NCBI GenBank assembly: GCA_937928015.1
Contig: CALFXA010000040.1
Span: 1 to 53,187 of the forward strand
Direction: 5' to 3'
Length of the DNA: 53,187 nucleotides
Source of the DNA: an uncultured Anaerolineales bacterium
Lineage (GTDB): Bacteria; Chloroflexota; Anaerolineae; Anaerolineales; Villigracilaceae
Shown here: positions 23,428 to 31,428 of the stretch, in pieces
How the letters are laid out: every line of letters begins with the position of its first letter
Numbering within the stretch: the first letter of the stretch is position 1
Made by a program: the position numbers and the translations under genes
The notes under the pieces: model-generated
The model's input: the letters and a program-made list of their open reading frames with translations, nothing else
Database searches by the model: none
What the model was told of the DNA's origin: nothing

Positions 23428-24879
23428 ATGACCAAATATGAAACCGTGATCGGGCTTGAGATCCACGCCGAGCTGCTGACGAATTCCAAGATGTTCTGCG
23501 GCTGCTCCGCCGACTACGCCTCCGCGCCCGCCGCCAACACCCACATCTGCCCCGTCTGCACGGCGCTGCCTGGCGCGATGCCCGTCATCAACGCCAGGGC
23601 CGTCGAGCAGGCCATCCTGGTCGGCATGGCGCTCAACTGCACGATCAATCCGCATAACACCTTTGCGCGCAAAAACTACTTCTATCCCGACCTCCCGAAG
23701 GGCTATCAGATCTCGCAGTACGAGCTGCCCATCGCCTCCGAAGGCTGGATGGACGTCCCCGCAGATTCGGGCGAGGGCACGCAGCGCATCCGCATTCGCC
23801 GCGCCCACCTCGAAGAGGACACCGCCAAGACCTTCCACCGCGGCGACCACGCGTTGATCGACTACAACCGCGCGGGCGTGCCGCTGCTGGAAATCGTCAC
23901 CGAGCCCGATTTCCGCACCGTGGAGGCCGCGCTGGCCTACGCCACCAACGTCCGCGCCATCTTGCGCTACCTGGGCGTCAACTCGGGCGACATGGAAAAG
24001 GGCGTGTTGCGCTTCGAGGCCAACGTCTCCGTGCGGCCCGTCGGCAGCGATGAATTCCGCACCCGCACCGAGATCAAGAACCTGAACAGTTTCCGCGCTT
24101 TGACGCGCGCCTCCGCTTACGAGGTCGAGCGCCAGATCAAGCTCTACGAAAGCGGCGGTCAGGTCGTGCAGGAAACCCTGGGATGGGACGAAGCCCGCGG
24201 CGTGACCGTCTCCCAGCGCAGCAAGGAACACGCTCACGACTATCGCTACTTCCCCGAGCCCGACCTGCCTCCGTTGCAACTGGCGGACTCCTACATCGAA
24301 AGTTTCCGCGCCCACCTGCCCGAACTGCCAGAAGCCAAGACCCAGCGCTTCATCCGCGACTATGGACTCAAGCTGCAGGATGCCGCGCTGTTGGCCTCCG
24401 AACGTTCCCTGGCCGACTACTTCGAATCCGTGGCCGCCCAGACGAAGGATTCCGCGAAAACGGTCTGCAACTGGCTGACGGGGGAGTTCCTGCGCCAGGT
24501 CAACGACCGTGCCCTGAGCGTGGACTCGATCCCCATCCCCGCCGCGCACCTAGCCCAGCTCATCGACCTGGCCTTCGACAAGACCGTCAGCGGCAACACC
24601 GCCAAGTCTGTGCTGGTGGAAATGTTCCAGAGCGGCCGCGCACCGAAGGAGATTGTCGAGGCGCAGGGGCTGGGACAGATCTCCGACGAGAGTGTCCTCA
24701 AGGAGATGGTCGTCCAGCTCATCGCCGACAACCCCAAGGAGGTCGCCAGTTACCTGGGCGGCAAGGAAACCCTGCTGCAATGGTTCATGGGACAGGTAGC
24801 CCGCGCCACCAAAGGCAAAGCTGACCCGCAGGCCGTCAAACAATTGCTGTTGGATGAGTTCGAGAAGCTGAAAAAGTAA
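23428..24879 (+). CDS. gatB: Asp-tRNA(Asn)/Glu-tRNA(Gln) amidotransferase subunit B
   Basis: A 483-residue GatB: cradle domain starting [15 protein letters not shown], zinc-site cysteines CGCSADY and CPVC, kinase-like active site with [13 protein letters not shown] and the [14 protein letters not shown] motif, and a C-terminal YqeY-like tail domain (about 335-483). It activates the aspartyl or glutamyl group on misacylated tRNA with ATP and receives ammonia through the GatA-GatB channel. The ATG at 23428 is chosen because [11 protein letters not shown] is the standard N-terminus; the longer frame reads antisense through the palindromic repeat. Confidence 0.97.
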   Translation: MTKYETVIGLEIHAELLTNSKMFCGCSADYASAPAANTHICPVCTALPGAMPVINARAVEQAILVGMALNCTINPHNTFARKNYFYPDLPKGYQISQYELPIASEGWMDVPADSGEGTQRIRIRRAHLEEDTAKTFHRGDHALIDYNRAGVPLLEIVTEPDFRTVEAALAYATNVRAILRYLGVNSGDMEKGVLRFEANVSVRPVGSDEFRTRTEIKNLNSFRALTRASAYEVERQIKLYESGGQVVQETLGWDEARGVTVSQRSKEHAHDYRYFPEPDLPPLQLADSYIESFRAHLPELPEAKTQRFIRDYGLKLQDAALLASERSLADYFESVAAQTKDSAKTVCNWLTGEFLRQVNDRALSVDSIPIPAAHLAQLIDLAFDKTVSGNTAKSVLVEMFQSGRAPKEIVEAQGLGQISDESVLKEMVVQLIADNPKEVASYLGGKETLLQWFMGQVARATKGKADPQAVKQLLLDEFEKLKK

Positions 24880-24901
24880 GGCTTCCGCCCGCACTCGTCC
24901 A

Positions 24902-24910
24902 TGCTATAAT
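24902..24910 (+). promoter_or_regulatory. Extended -10 promoter of the aspS2 cluster
   Basis: TGCTATAAT (TATAAT at 24905-24910) lies seven bases before the leader ATG at 24918, predicting a truly leaderless transcript. The element is the same as at the aspS1 leader. Confidence 0.75.
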
Positions 24911-24917
24911 TGCCGCC

Positions 24918-24992
24918 ATGAAATCTCGACTGTCCTTCGCCAACAACGACAATGATGATCGCTGTATCGTTGGGCGAAGCCTGGCTGGTTGA
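24918..24992 (+). CDS. 24-aa Asn/Asp-rich attenuator leader peptide of aspS2
   Basis: The ORF encodes 24 residues with NNDNDD at codons 9-14, three Asn and three Asp codons, then RCIVGRSLAG. Its C-terminal VGRSxxG ending and TGA match the aspS1 leader, although the N-terminal halves differ. The Asn/Asp run ends eight bases before the antiterminator arm at 24968-24977. The equal mix of Asn and Asp codons suggests sensing of both charged tRNAs, consistent with a cluster holding AspRS and AsnRS. Its length is below usual gene-calling limits. Confidence 0.82.
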   Translation: MKSRLSFANNDNDDRCIVGRSLAG

Positions 24993-25025
24993 CGGAAAAC
25001 TTTTCGGAAACCCGATCGCCCAACG
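24968..25025 (+). promoter_or_regulatory. Antiterminator of the aspS2 attenuator
   Basis: CGTTGGGCGA at 24968-24977 is the perfect complement of TCGCCCAACG at 25016-25025, which overlaps the 5' arm of the terminator at 25015-25059. The 5' arm lies within the leader ORF, as in the aspS1 system, and shares CGTTGGGCG with it. Confidence 0.82.
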
Positions 25026-25067
25026 CATCCTGAGCGTAGTCGAAGGAGCGAAGGGCGATTTATTTTG
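25015..25067 (+). terminator. Attenuator terminator upstream of aspS2
   Basis: Stem ATCGCCC (25015-25021) pairs with GGGCGAT (25053-25059). Inner stems CGC/GCG and TCCT/AGGA follow, then a TTATTTTG tail. The apical part holds CCTGAGCGTAGTCGAAGG, which looks like a dispersed repeat core built into the hairpin. Confidence 0.78.
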
Positions 25068-25079
25068 TATAGCACAAAT

Positions 25080-25168
25080 GTCATTGCGAGGAGCTGCGAA
25101 GCAGCGACGTGGCAATCTCAAATAACCAACAAACATGAGATTGCCGCGCTCGCTATGCTCGCAATGAC
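25080..25168. repeat. MITE-like palindromic element in the aspS2 leader
   Basis: Terminal arms GTCATTGCGAG (25080-25090) and CTCGCAATGAC (25158-25168) are perfect complements. Inner arms GGCAATCTCA (25111-25120) and TGAGATTGCC (25136-25145) also match, and a GCTGC-GAA-GCAGC hairpin lies in the left half. This is the form of a small non-autonomous intergenic element. It separates the attenuator from the aspS2 ribosome-binding site by over 100 bases. Confidence 0.8.
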
Positions 25169-25186
25169 GTCAACACTGGAGGCATC

Positions 25187-26950
25187 ATGTACAAAACTCA
25201 TACCTGCGGCGAATTGCGCGCCGCCCACGCGGGTCAGACCGTGACCCTGGCGGGCTGGGTGCACAACTTCCGCACCTTCGGCGGGGTGGTCTTCCTGGTC
25301 CTGCGCGACCGCTACGGCATCACCCAAGTCACCACCAACCCCACGGATTTTCCCGAGGCACATCAGGCCATCGAATCAGCCAAGGCCGAATGGGTCTTGC
25401 AGATCGAAGGTGTGGTCAAGATGCGCCCCGCGGACCAGTTCAACCCCAAGATGTCGACGGGCGAGATCGAACTCGAAGCCCGTAAGGTGACCGTGCTGAA
25501 CCAGTCCAAGCCGACGCCCATCGTGGTCAGCCGCGACGAGGACGAGAACGAGGACATCCGCCTCAAGTATCGCTACCTCGACCTGCGTCGCGAACGCATG
25601 AGCCGCAACATGGTGCTGCGCCACCGCGTGGTCAAGTTCATGCGAGACTTCATGGATCAAAACGGATTCATCGAGGTCGAGACGCCCATCCTGTTCAAGG
25701 CCACGCCCGAAGGCGCGCGCGACTATCTCGTGCCGTCGCGCATCCACCCGGGTCACTTCTACGCCCTGCCCCAGTCGCCGCAGCAGCTCAAGCAATTACT
25801 GATGGTAGCGGGCATGGACCGCTACTTCCAGATCGCGCGCTGTTTCCGCGACGAAGACCTGCGCGCCGACCGTCAGCCCGAGTTCACCCAGCTCGACCTG
25901 GAAATGTCCTTCGTCCACCGCGACGATGTGCTGGCCCTGGTCGAACAACTCTACACCGAGATGCTGCCCGCCGTCGCTCCGAACAAGAAGCTGCTCTCCT
26001 CGCCCTGGCCGAAACTCTCACACACCGAAGCACTCGAACGCTTCGGCTCCGACAAGCCCGACCTGCGCTTTGGGATGGAATTGCAGGACGTGACCGACAT
26101 CTTCGCCAGGAGCGAGTTCCGTGTCTTCCAGTCCGCGCTGGAGGCGAAGGGCGTGGTCAAGTGCATCGTCGCCCCCGGCTGTGCGGACTACTCCCGCCGC
26201 GAAGTGGATGCGCTGACCGAGGCGGCCAAGTCGCTCGGGGCCAAGGGGCTGGTCACGGTAGCGGTGACAGCCGAAGGCGTCAAAGGCACGGCTGGGAAGT
26301 TCGTCACCGCCGACGAGGTGGCAGCACTCACATCCCGCCTGAACCTCCAAAACGGGGACCTGGTCCTGTTTGCCGCCGACGCCCGCGCCGTCGCCAACAA
26401 GGTATTGGGCGGACTGCGCCTCATCTTCCGCGACAAGCTGGGCCTGGCTGACAAGGACACGATGGCTTTTGCATGGGTGGTCGACTTCCCGATGTTCGCC
26501 TGGAACGAGGAGGAGGGGCGCTGGGACGCCGAGCATCACCCGTTCACCATGCCGCAGCTCGACGACCTCTCGAAGTTCGACACCGACCCTGGCTCGGTCC
26601 TCTCGGACGCCTACGACATGGTCTGCAACGGCTACGAGATGGCCTCAGGCTCGATCCGCATCCACCGCCGCGATATCCAGACCAAAATTTTCCAACTGCT
26701 CGGCCTCAAAGATGAAGACATTCAGGCCAAGTTCGGTCACATGCTGGAGGCCTTCGAATTCGGCGCGCCCCCGCACGGCGGCATGGCCCCTGGCATCGAC
26801 CGCCTCGTGATGCTCCTGGCCGACGAGCCGAACATCCGCGAAGTGATCGCCTTCCCCAAGAACCAGAGCGGCCGTGACGTGATGGCCGATGCGCCATCCA
26901 CGGTGGAGGACAGGCAGTTGAAGGAATTACATATTAAAATAGCGGAATAG
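25187..26950 (+). CDS. aspS: Aspartyl-tRNA synthetase, copy 2 (diverged anticodon loop)
   Basis: A 587-residue AspRS closely related to copy 1, sharing the opening MYKTHTCGE and the catalytic motifs [27 protein letters not shown] and [13 protein letters not shown]. The anticodon-binding region differs: [16 protein letters not shown] has Phe at position 31, Thr at 30 and Val where copy 1 has Asp (HFVDLRD). RPADQFN replaces RPAG. It thus lacks both residues associated with non-discrimination and has a hydrophobic residue where discriminating enzymes have Leu. I infer a tRNA(Asp)-specific enzyme partnered with the AsnRS gene downstream. GGAGG precedes the ATG. Confidence 0.94.
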   Translation: MYKTHTCGELRAAHAGQTVTLAGWVHNFRTFGGVVFLVLRDRYGITQVTTNPTDFPEAHQAIESAKAEWVLQIEGVVKMRPADQFNPKMSTGEIELEARKVTVLNQSKPTPIVVSRDEDENEDIRLKYRYLDLRRERMSRNMVLRHRVVKFMRDFMDQNGFIEVETPILFKATPEGARDYLVPSRIHPGHFYALPQSPQQLKQLLMVAGMDRYFQIARCFRDEDLRADRQPEFTQLDLEMSFVHRDDVLALVEQLYTEMLPAVAPNKKLLSSPWPKLSHTEALERFGSDKPDLRFGMELQDVTDIFARSEFRVFQSALEAKGVVKCIVAPGCADYSRREVDALTEAAKSLGAKGLVTVAVTAEGVKGTAGKFVTADEVAALTSRLNLQNGDLVLFAADARAVANKVLGGLRLIFRDKLGLADKDTMAFAWVVDFPMFAWNEEEGRWDAEHHPFTMPQLDDLSKFDTDPGSVLSDAYDMVCNGYEMASGSIRIHRRDIQTKIFQLLGLKDEDIQAKFGHMLEAFEFGAPPHGGMAPGIDRLVMLLADEPNIREVIAFPKNQSGRDVMADAPSTVEDRQLKELHIKIAE

Positions 26951-27000
26951 AGTTCATCTGCAAATATAAATCTAACTAAGAACACCAAGACTAATTTATC

Positions 27001-27045
27001 TTTTCATGAATATGTTATTTCCGTGCGATAACATATTCATGAAAA
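27001..27045. repeat. 18-bp perfect inverted repeat after aspS2
   Basis: Arms 27001-27018 and 27028-27045 are perfect complements (TTTTCATGAATATGTTAT core) with a 9-base loop. It sits at the junction between GC-rich and AT-rich sequence. There is no T-tract after it, so a terminator role is doubtful; an operator or insertion boundary is possible. Confidence 0.75.
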
Positions 27046-27076
27046 CGCTAAAAAACATAATAATACACATCAAGAA

Positions 27077-28660
27077 ATGATAACATTTTCTAAAACACAA
27101 CCCCTTTTTAAATGGATAGTCGAAAGTCTCCTGATTACATTTATTCTAGGATTTTCAGCTTTAATAGTATTGCAGCAGGCAAATCCAATGCTTAGTAATT
27201 TGGGTAGAGATGCAGGAGCCTTTGCCTATATCGGGAATCAAATTGCGCATGGACAAATTCCATATTTGGATGCGTGGGATAGCAAGCCGCCCGGTGTTTT
27301 TCTAGTTAACGCGTTTGGCTTATCAATTATCAAGGGATCACGCTGGGGTATTTGGGTTGTTGAATATTTATTCCTAGGCCTATCAACTCTCTTTAATTTT
27401 CTATCGCTAAGAAAAATATTTGGGTTGGGTTCTGCACTATTTGCCTCGTTGGTATGGCACTATGGACTTTATAGAACTTTAATAGGTGGAAATTTCACTG
27501 AAGAATTTTCTCTTTTATTTGGTTTCTTATCAATGCTGCTTTTTGTCAAATCACTTGACATGGAAACGACATGGTGGGCCGATCTTGGAATCGGTATTTG
27601 CGCCGGCAGCGGGTTCCTTTTCCGCCTAAACAATATTGGTCCGCAGGTCACCGTTATTTTGACCATCTCCATTTTACTGCTTACACGTAAAAAATACCTT
27701 TTACTACTCAAAAGGCTGGTCACTATCGCAGCGGCGGCCTTTATTCCTATAGGACTTTTGTCCCTCTATTTAATACCCAAAAATGCCTTTGGAGCGTTCT
27801 GGGAAGCCAGTTTTCTTTATAATCTCGCATACTCAGGCAATCACTTCAATCCAGCCAGTTCACTATCCAGTGGATTAACTCATATCGGGTGGCCAGCAGG
27901 GATTACATTATTGGGGGTGATAATGACTTGGCTGGAATTAGGAACAAATGTTATAAAGAAAAAAGAGGATGTTAATCCTGTCATTTTATGGATTTCTCTG
28001 TCTGCGATCATTGAAATTCTACTTAGCGGCATATCAGGAAGAAACTATATCCATTACTTCATTAATTGGATGGTCCTCGTCTCTTTTGCGAGCGCATTTA
28101 TCATCTCCCGGTCTTTTTCTTCTTTTCTGGAATGGATAAATAAAAATTCATCTACGTTCCTAGCTGTGTCAGCCATCTTGTTCTTTTTATATTTCAACAA
28201 GGTACCAGGTATTTTTTATGAAAGTGTGCTCCCTTTGCTTTCTCACTCTGAGATTACTGAAACCGAGGATCCTATTGCCTATTATTTAAGTATGAAAACA
28301 TCAAGTGGACAAACTGTGCTTGTATGGGGTGGGCAGGCAGGCGTGAATTTCCTAGCAAAACGCGATTCCCCCACACCTTATTTGTTCTATCCGCTTTATG
28401 TTGAATCAGAAATTACAAATCGTATCTCAAAAGACTTTTATGATAAGCTCATCTCTAATCCTCCAAAATACATTGTGGATGGTTCCGCTTACGACTTCAA
28501 TCACACTCTCATTCCATTAAATCTAACAAATCCACAACGATGGTTGAAAGAGTATGGAGTATATAATACTCCTTATCTATTAGAAACGCTGGGCTTTATT
28601 CAAGAACACTATACACTTGCCCAAACAATAAAAAATGTAGATATATATCGTCTCAGATAG
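27077..28660 (+). CDS. GT-C type membrane glycosyltransferase (GT39/GT83-like)
   Basis: A 527-residue polytopic protein with about 11 hydrophobic helices. The first extracytoplasmic loop, GRDAGAFAYIGNQIAHG followed by DAWDSKPPGVF, carries the acidic residue and the D-x-KPPG motif of ArnT/PMT-type transferases that use polyprenyl-phosphate sugars. A soluble C-terminal region (about 395-527) follows the helices. Codon use is strikingly AT-rich compared with aspS2 before and asnS after it, so it is probably a recent acquisition inserted between the two. Acceptor and sugar are unknown. Confidence 0.8.
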   Translation: MITFSKTQPLFKWIVESLLITFILGFSALIVLQQANPMLSNLGRDAGAFAYIGNQIAHGQIPYLDAWDSKPPGVFLVNAFGLSIIKGSRWGIWVVEYLFLGLSTLFNFLSLRKIFGLGSALFASLVWHYGLYRTLIGGNFTEEFSLLFGFLSMLLFVKSLDMETTWWADLGIGICAGSGFLFRLNNIGPQVTVILTISILLLTRKKYLLLLKRLVTIAAAAFIPIGLLSLYLIPKNAFGAFWEASFLYNLAYSGNHFNPASSLSSGLTHIGWPAGITLLGVIMTWLELGTNVIKKKEDVNPVILWISLSAIIEILLSGISGRNYIHYFINWMVLVSFASAFIISRSFSSFLEWINKNSSTFLAVSAILFFLYFNKVPGIFYESVLPLLSHSEITETEDPIAYYLSMKTSSGQTVLVWGGQAGVNFLAKRDSPTPYLFYPLYVESEITNRISKDFYDKLISNPPKYIVDGSAYDFNHTLIPLNLTNPQRWLKEYGVYNTPYLLETLGFIQEHYTLAQTIKNVDIYRLR

Positions 28661-28704
28661 ACATCAGGAATATACATACAAAAAAAAGAAAATAAAGGAA
28701 ATCT

Positions 28705-30045
28705 ATGGCAATCATTCGCGTCTCAGACATCTCGAAATACGCAGGCCAGGACATCACCGTCCAGGGCTGGGTCTACAACCGCACCGACAAGGGTAAGTTG
28801 TGCTTCCTGCTCGTGCGTGACGGCACCGGCTTCGTGCAATGCGTGGCCTTCAAGGGCGACCTTGCTCCCGAACTCTTCGAGCAGATCATGCGCCTGCCGC
28901 AGGAGTCCTCGGTCATCGTCACAGGCGCGGTCCGCGAGGACAAGCGCGCGCCTGGCATCCCTGGCGGCTTCGAACTGGGCATCAAGGACCTGAAGGTCGT
29001 CCAGACCGCCGAAGCCGACTACCCGATGGCGCTCAAAGATCACGGCGTAGACTTCGCGCTCGACAACCGTCATCTGTGGCTGCGCATGCAAAGCCAGTGG
29101 GCCGTCTTGCGCGTGCGGGCCACGGTCATGGCCGCCACCCGCGAGTGGCTCGACACCAATGGCTTCGTCGAGATGAGCACGCCCATTCTCACACCCGCCG
29201 CCGCCGAAGGCACCACCACCCTCTTCGAGACCGAATACTTTGACGAAGGCAAAGCCTACCTCGCGCAGACGGGTCAGCTCTACAATGAAGCCAACATCTT
29301 CTCGTTCGGGAAGGTCTACTGCTTCGGTCCCACCTTCCGCGCGGAGAAGTCCAAGACCCGCCGTCACCTGACCGAGTTCTGGATGCTCGAACCCGAAATC
29401 GCCTTCTGCGACCTCGACCAGTTGATGGAGATCGAGGAGCAGATGATCACCCACATCGTCCAGCGCGTGATCCGTGAGCGCACGCCCGAGTTGAAATTCC
29501 TCGGCCGCGACATCGCCAAGCTGGAAGCCATCCAGGCGCCCTTCCCGCGCATCTCCTACGACGACGCGGCCAAAATGTTGGTTGAACTGCGCGAGAAGGA
29601 AACCGACCCCGAGAAGAAGGAACTACTCAAATTCGATTGGGGCATCGACTTCGGTGCGCCGCACGAGACGGCCATCACCCAGCAGTTCGAAAAGCCCGTC
29701 TTCGTCTACGGCTACCCGACCGCCGTCAAGGCCTTCTACATGGAACCCTGGCCGGGCCGCCCCGAGGTCTGCAAATCAGTGGACCTGCTGGCTCCCGAGG
29801 GCTACGGCGAAATCTGCGGCGGCTCCGAGCGCATCAGCGACCCCGACCTGTTGCTCAAGCGCATCCACGACCAGAACCTGCCCGAGGAAGCCTTCAAGTG
29901 GTACCTCGACCTGCGCAAGTTTGGCTCCGTGCCCCACAGCGGATTCGGCATGGGCACCGAACGCGTCACCACCTGGCTGTGCGGCACGGAACACATCCGC
30001 GAAGCCATCGCTTTCCCGCGCACGATCAAGCGGGTTTATCCGTAA
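28705..30045 (+). CDS. asnS: Asparaginyl-tRNA synthetase
   Basis: A 446-residue class IIb synthetase: OB-fold anticodon domain (VQGWVYNRTDKGKLCFLLVRDGTGFVQC), motif 2 FGPTFRAEKSKTRRHLTEFWMLEPE, the AsnRS-type EICGGSERI and motif 3 SGFGMGTERVTTWL. It charges tRNA(Asn) directly with asparagine. A genome that also has GatCAB and a non-discriminating-type AspRS therefore has two routes to Asn-tRNA. It follows the AT-rich GT-C gene by 44 bases with AAAGGAAA upstream, and a strong terminator follows. No own Asn/Asp leader is seen, so it may depend on readthrough from the aspS2 attenuator. Confidence 0.95.
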   Translation: MAIIRVSDISKYAGQDITVQGWVYNRTDKGKLCFLLVRDGTGFVQCVAFKGDLAPELFEQIMRLPQESSVIVTGAVREDKRAPGIPGGFELGIKDLKVVQTAEADYPMALKDHGVDFALDNRHLWLRMQSQWAVLRVRATVMAATREWLDTNGFVEMSTPILTPAAAEGTTTLFETEYFDEGKAYLAQTGQLYNEANIFSFGKVYCFGPTFRAEKSKTRRHLTEFWMLEPEIAFCDLDQLMEIEEQMITHIVQRVIRERTPELKFLGRDIAKLEAIQAPFPRISYDDAAKMLVELREKETDPEKKELLKFDWGIDFGAPHETAITQQFEKPVFVYGYPTAVKAFYMEPWPGRPEVCKSVDLLAPEGYGEICGGSERISDPDLLLKRIHDQNLPEEAFKWYLDLRKFGSVPHSGFGMGTERVTTWLCGTEHIREAIAFPRTIKRVYP

Positions 30046-30050
30046 AACAA

Positions 30051-30086
30051 AAAGTCCCGAGGTTTTGGCCTCGGGACTTTCTCTTT
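30051..30086. terminator. Bidirectional terminator after asnS
   Basis: A 12-bp stem (30051-30062 with 30069-30080) with T-rich tail, between the convergent asnS and GH25-LysM genes. Confidence 0.9.
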
Positions 30087-31085
30087 CTAGGGGATTCGCA
30101 ACACTTGCCCTACTTTGAGCTTGTTGATGTCCTTGATATTGTTCAACGACGCAATAGCCGCCACCGTCACCGCAAACTTGATGGCGATGAACGAGAGCGT
30201 GTCGCCCGCTTGAACGGTATAGGTCTTGGATGGAGACCCCGTGCTGGACCCTGAGTTGGTTCCGCTTTCCTGCGGGATCGCCACGGGCGAGGGCACCGTT
30301 AACGTATCCCCCGCCCTGAGCAGTTGCAGGTTGGCCATCACCAACTCACGGACCGTCACACCGTACTTGGACGCAATGGTCTCGAAGGTGTCGCCTGCCG
30401 CCACCTTATGCGTCTTGGGCCTGTCCTCGGCCACGGGCTGCGCGCCCGCAAAGGCATACAACTCCTCCAGCGTGCCGTTGAAGAGGTTCATGTCCACGGC
30501 GGCGTTGATGCCGTTGACCACACCCTTGTCCGTGTATTGCCAGAGGGCCCACTTGAACCAGCCCTTCGGCAGGACGGGGACCATACCGGACGAGTACTGG
30601 GCAGGATACTGCGCCAGCCAAAGCGGATAATCCTTGGCCCAAACGGGCGGGCCACCGCCCGTCTCCGAGAAATAATCCTGGAGGTAGTACTGTCCCGAGT
30701 AGATGATCGGCTTCTTGCCGAAGGCCGCTTCGACGGCATCCAGCCAGACCTTGGCGCGTTCAATGATCCTGGCCTTGGGCTGGTTGTCATGCGCCTCCAG
30801 GTCGAGGACGTGCGGCAGTTCGCCGTTATCCTTGGTGGCTTTGATGGTCTTGATGAAGAAATCGGCCTGTTTGGCAGGGTCGAGGTTGGGGTGGAAGAAA
30901 CAGTAGGCCCCTCGCAGCAGGCCCGCCGTCTTTGCACCGGACCAATTCCCAGCGAAGGTCGGGTCCGAGTAGGTGACTCCCTCGGTGGCCTTGATAAAGA
31001 CGAAGCGTTGGCCTGTCGCACGGACTTTCGGCCAGTCGATCCCAGAATCCCAATAGGAAACGTCGATTCCTGGTACAGTTGGCAT
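30087..31085 (-). CDS. GH25 muramidase with two LysM domains
   Basis: A 332-residue protein. Residues 1-205 form a GH25 domain: PGIDVSYWDSGIDW start, IKATEG, AYCFFHP, catalytic acids in HVLDLEAHD and the closing WQYTDKG...DMNLFNG. Two LysM domains follow (about 228-272, HKVAAGDTFETIASKYGVTVRELVMAN; and about 288-332, TYTVQAGDTLSFIAIKF), separated by a Ser/Gly linker. It should bind and cut peptidoglycan-type glycan. No signal peptide is visible, the same oddity as in the GH25 fusion at 4972-6888. AAGGAGAG precedes the ATG at 31085, so that start is well supported. Confidence 0.9.
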   Translation of the reverse strand: MPTVPGIDVSYWDSGIDWPKVRATGQRFVFIKATEGVTYSDPTFAGNWSGAKTAGLLRGAYCFFHPNLDPAKQADFFIKTIKATKDNGELPHVLDLEAHDNQPKARIIERAKVWLDAVEAAFGKKPIIYSGQYYLQDYFSETGGGPPVWAKDYPLWLAQYPAQYSSGMVPVLPKGWFKWALWQYTDKGVVNGINAAVDMNLFNGTLEELYAFAGAQPVAEDRPKTHKVAAGDTFETIASKYGVTVRELVMANLQLLRAGDTLTVPSPVAIPQESGTNSGSSTGSPSKTYTVQAGDTLSFIAIKFAVTVAAIASLNNIKDINKLKVGQVLRIP

Positions 31086-31178
31086 GCGTCTCTCCTTATG
31101 TAAGTTGCCTACAGGGTAGCATAAAACGCTCTCTAAATCAACGCTCATGTTTCTCTACCCCTGACTTTGAGAGTATGG

Positions 31179-31371
31179 TATAAGAACAGTGCCCTGCTGT
31201 GTACGTGATGTTGCACCCGCGGTTTTGAGCCAACACCCCTGTAAGGGGCTCTTATCTTACAGAAATAACGCGATAGGCCTGAGCCAAGGCGGCGTTTCTG
31301 GGTCGGAGCCCAACCTGCCAAAAGCAGGTTCAAAACTTCGCAACACACGGCATGTGCGGGGTCCATTTTTA
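31179..31371 (+). ncRNA. ssrS: 6S RNA
   Basis: A TATAAG box with upstream TG (31176-31184) precedes a roughly 180-nt RNA beginning near 31190. Its ends pair (GCCCTGC near 31191-31197 with GCGGGGT at 31357-31363; TGTTGC with GCAACA), giving the long closing stem of 6S RNA. The 5' strand has GCGGTTTTGAGCC and the 3' strand a small hairpin ACCTGC-CAAAA-GCAGGT beside TTCAAAACTTCGC, matching the usual central bubble region. An ATTTTTA tail follows the closing stem. 6S RNA mimics an open promoter and sequesters housekeeping RNA polymerase. No primary-sequence consensus search was possible. Confidence 0.72.
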
Positions 31372-31377
31372 AACAGA

Positions 31378-31407
31378 AACCCACCCTGGTCTCCCAGGGT
31401 GGGTTTG
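31378..31407 (-). terminator. Terminator of the SLH protein gene
   Basis: A 13-bp stem (31378-31390 with 31395-31407) lies just after the SLH gene stop on the minus strand and just after the 6S RNA on the plus strand. Confidence 0.7.
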
Positions 31408-31428
31408 ATTCTGGGTCAAATATTATCG

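Noticed and set aside
27001..27045. Intrinsic terminator of aspS2
   Set aside because: The stem is strong but AT-rich and has no T-tract on its 3' side, so it is listed as an inverted repeat instead.
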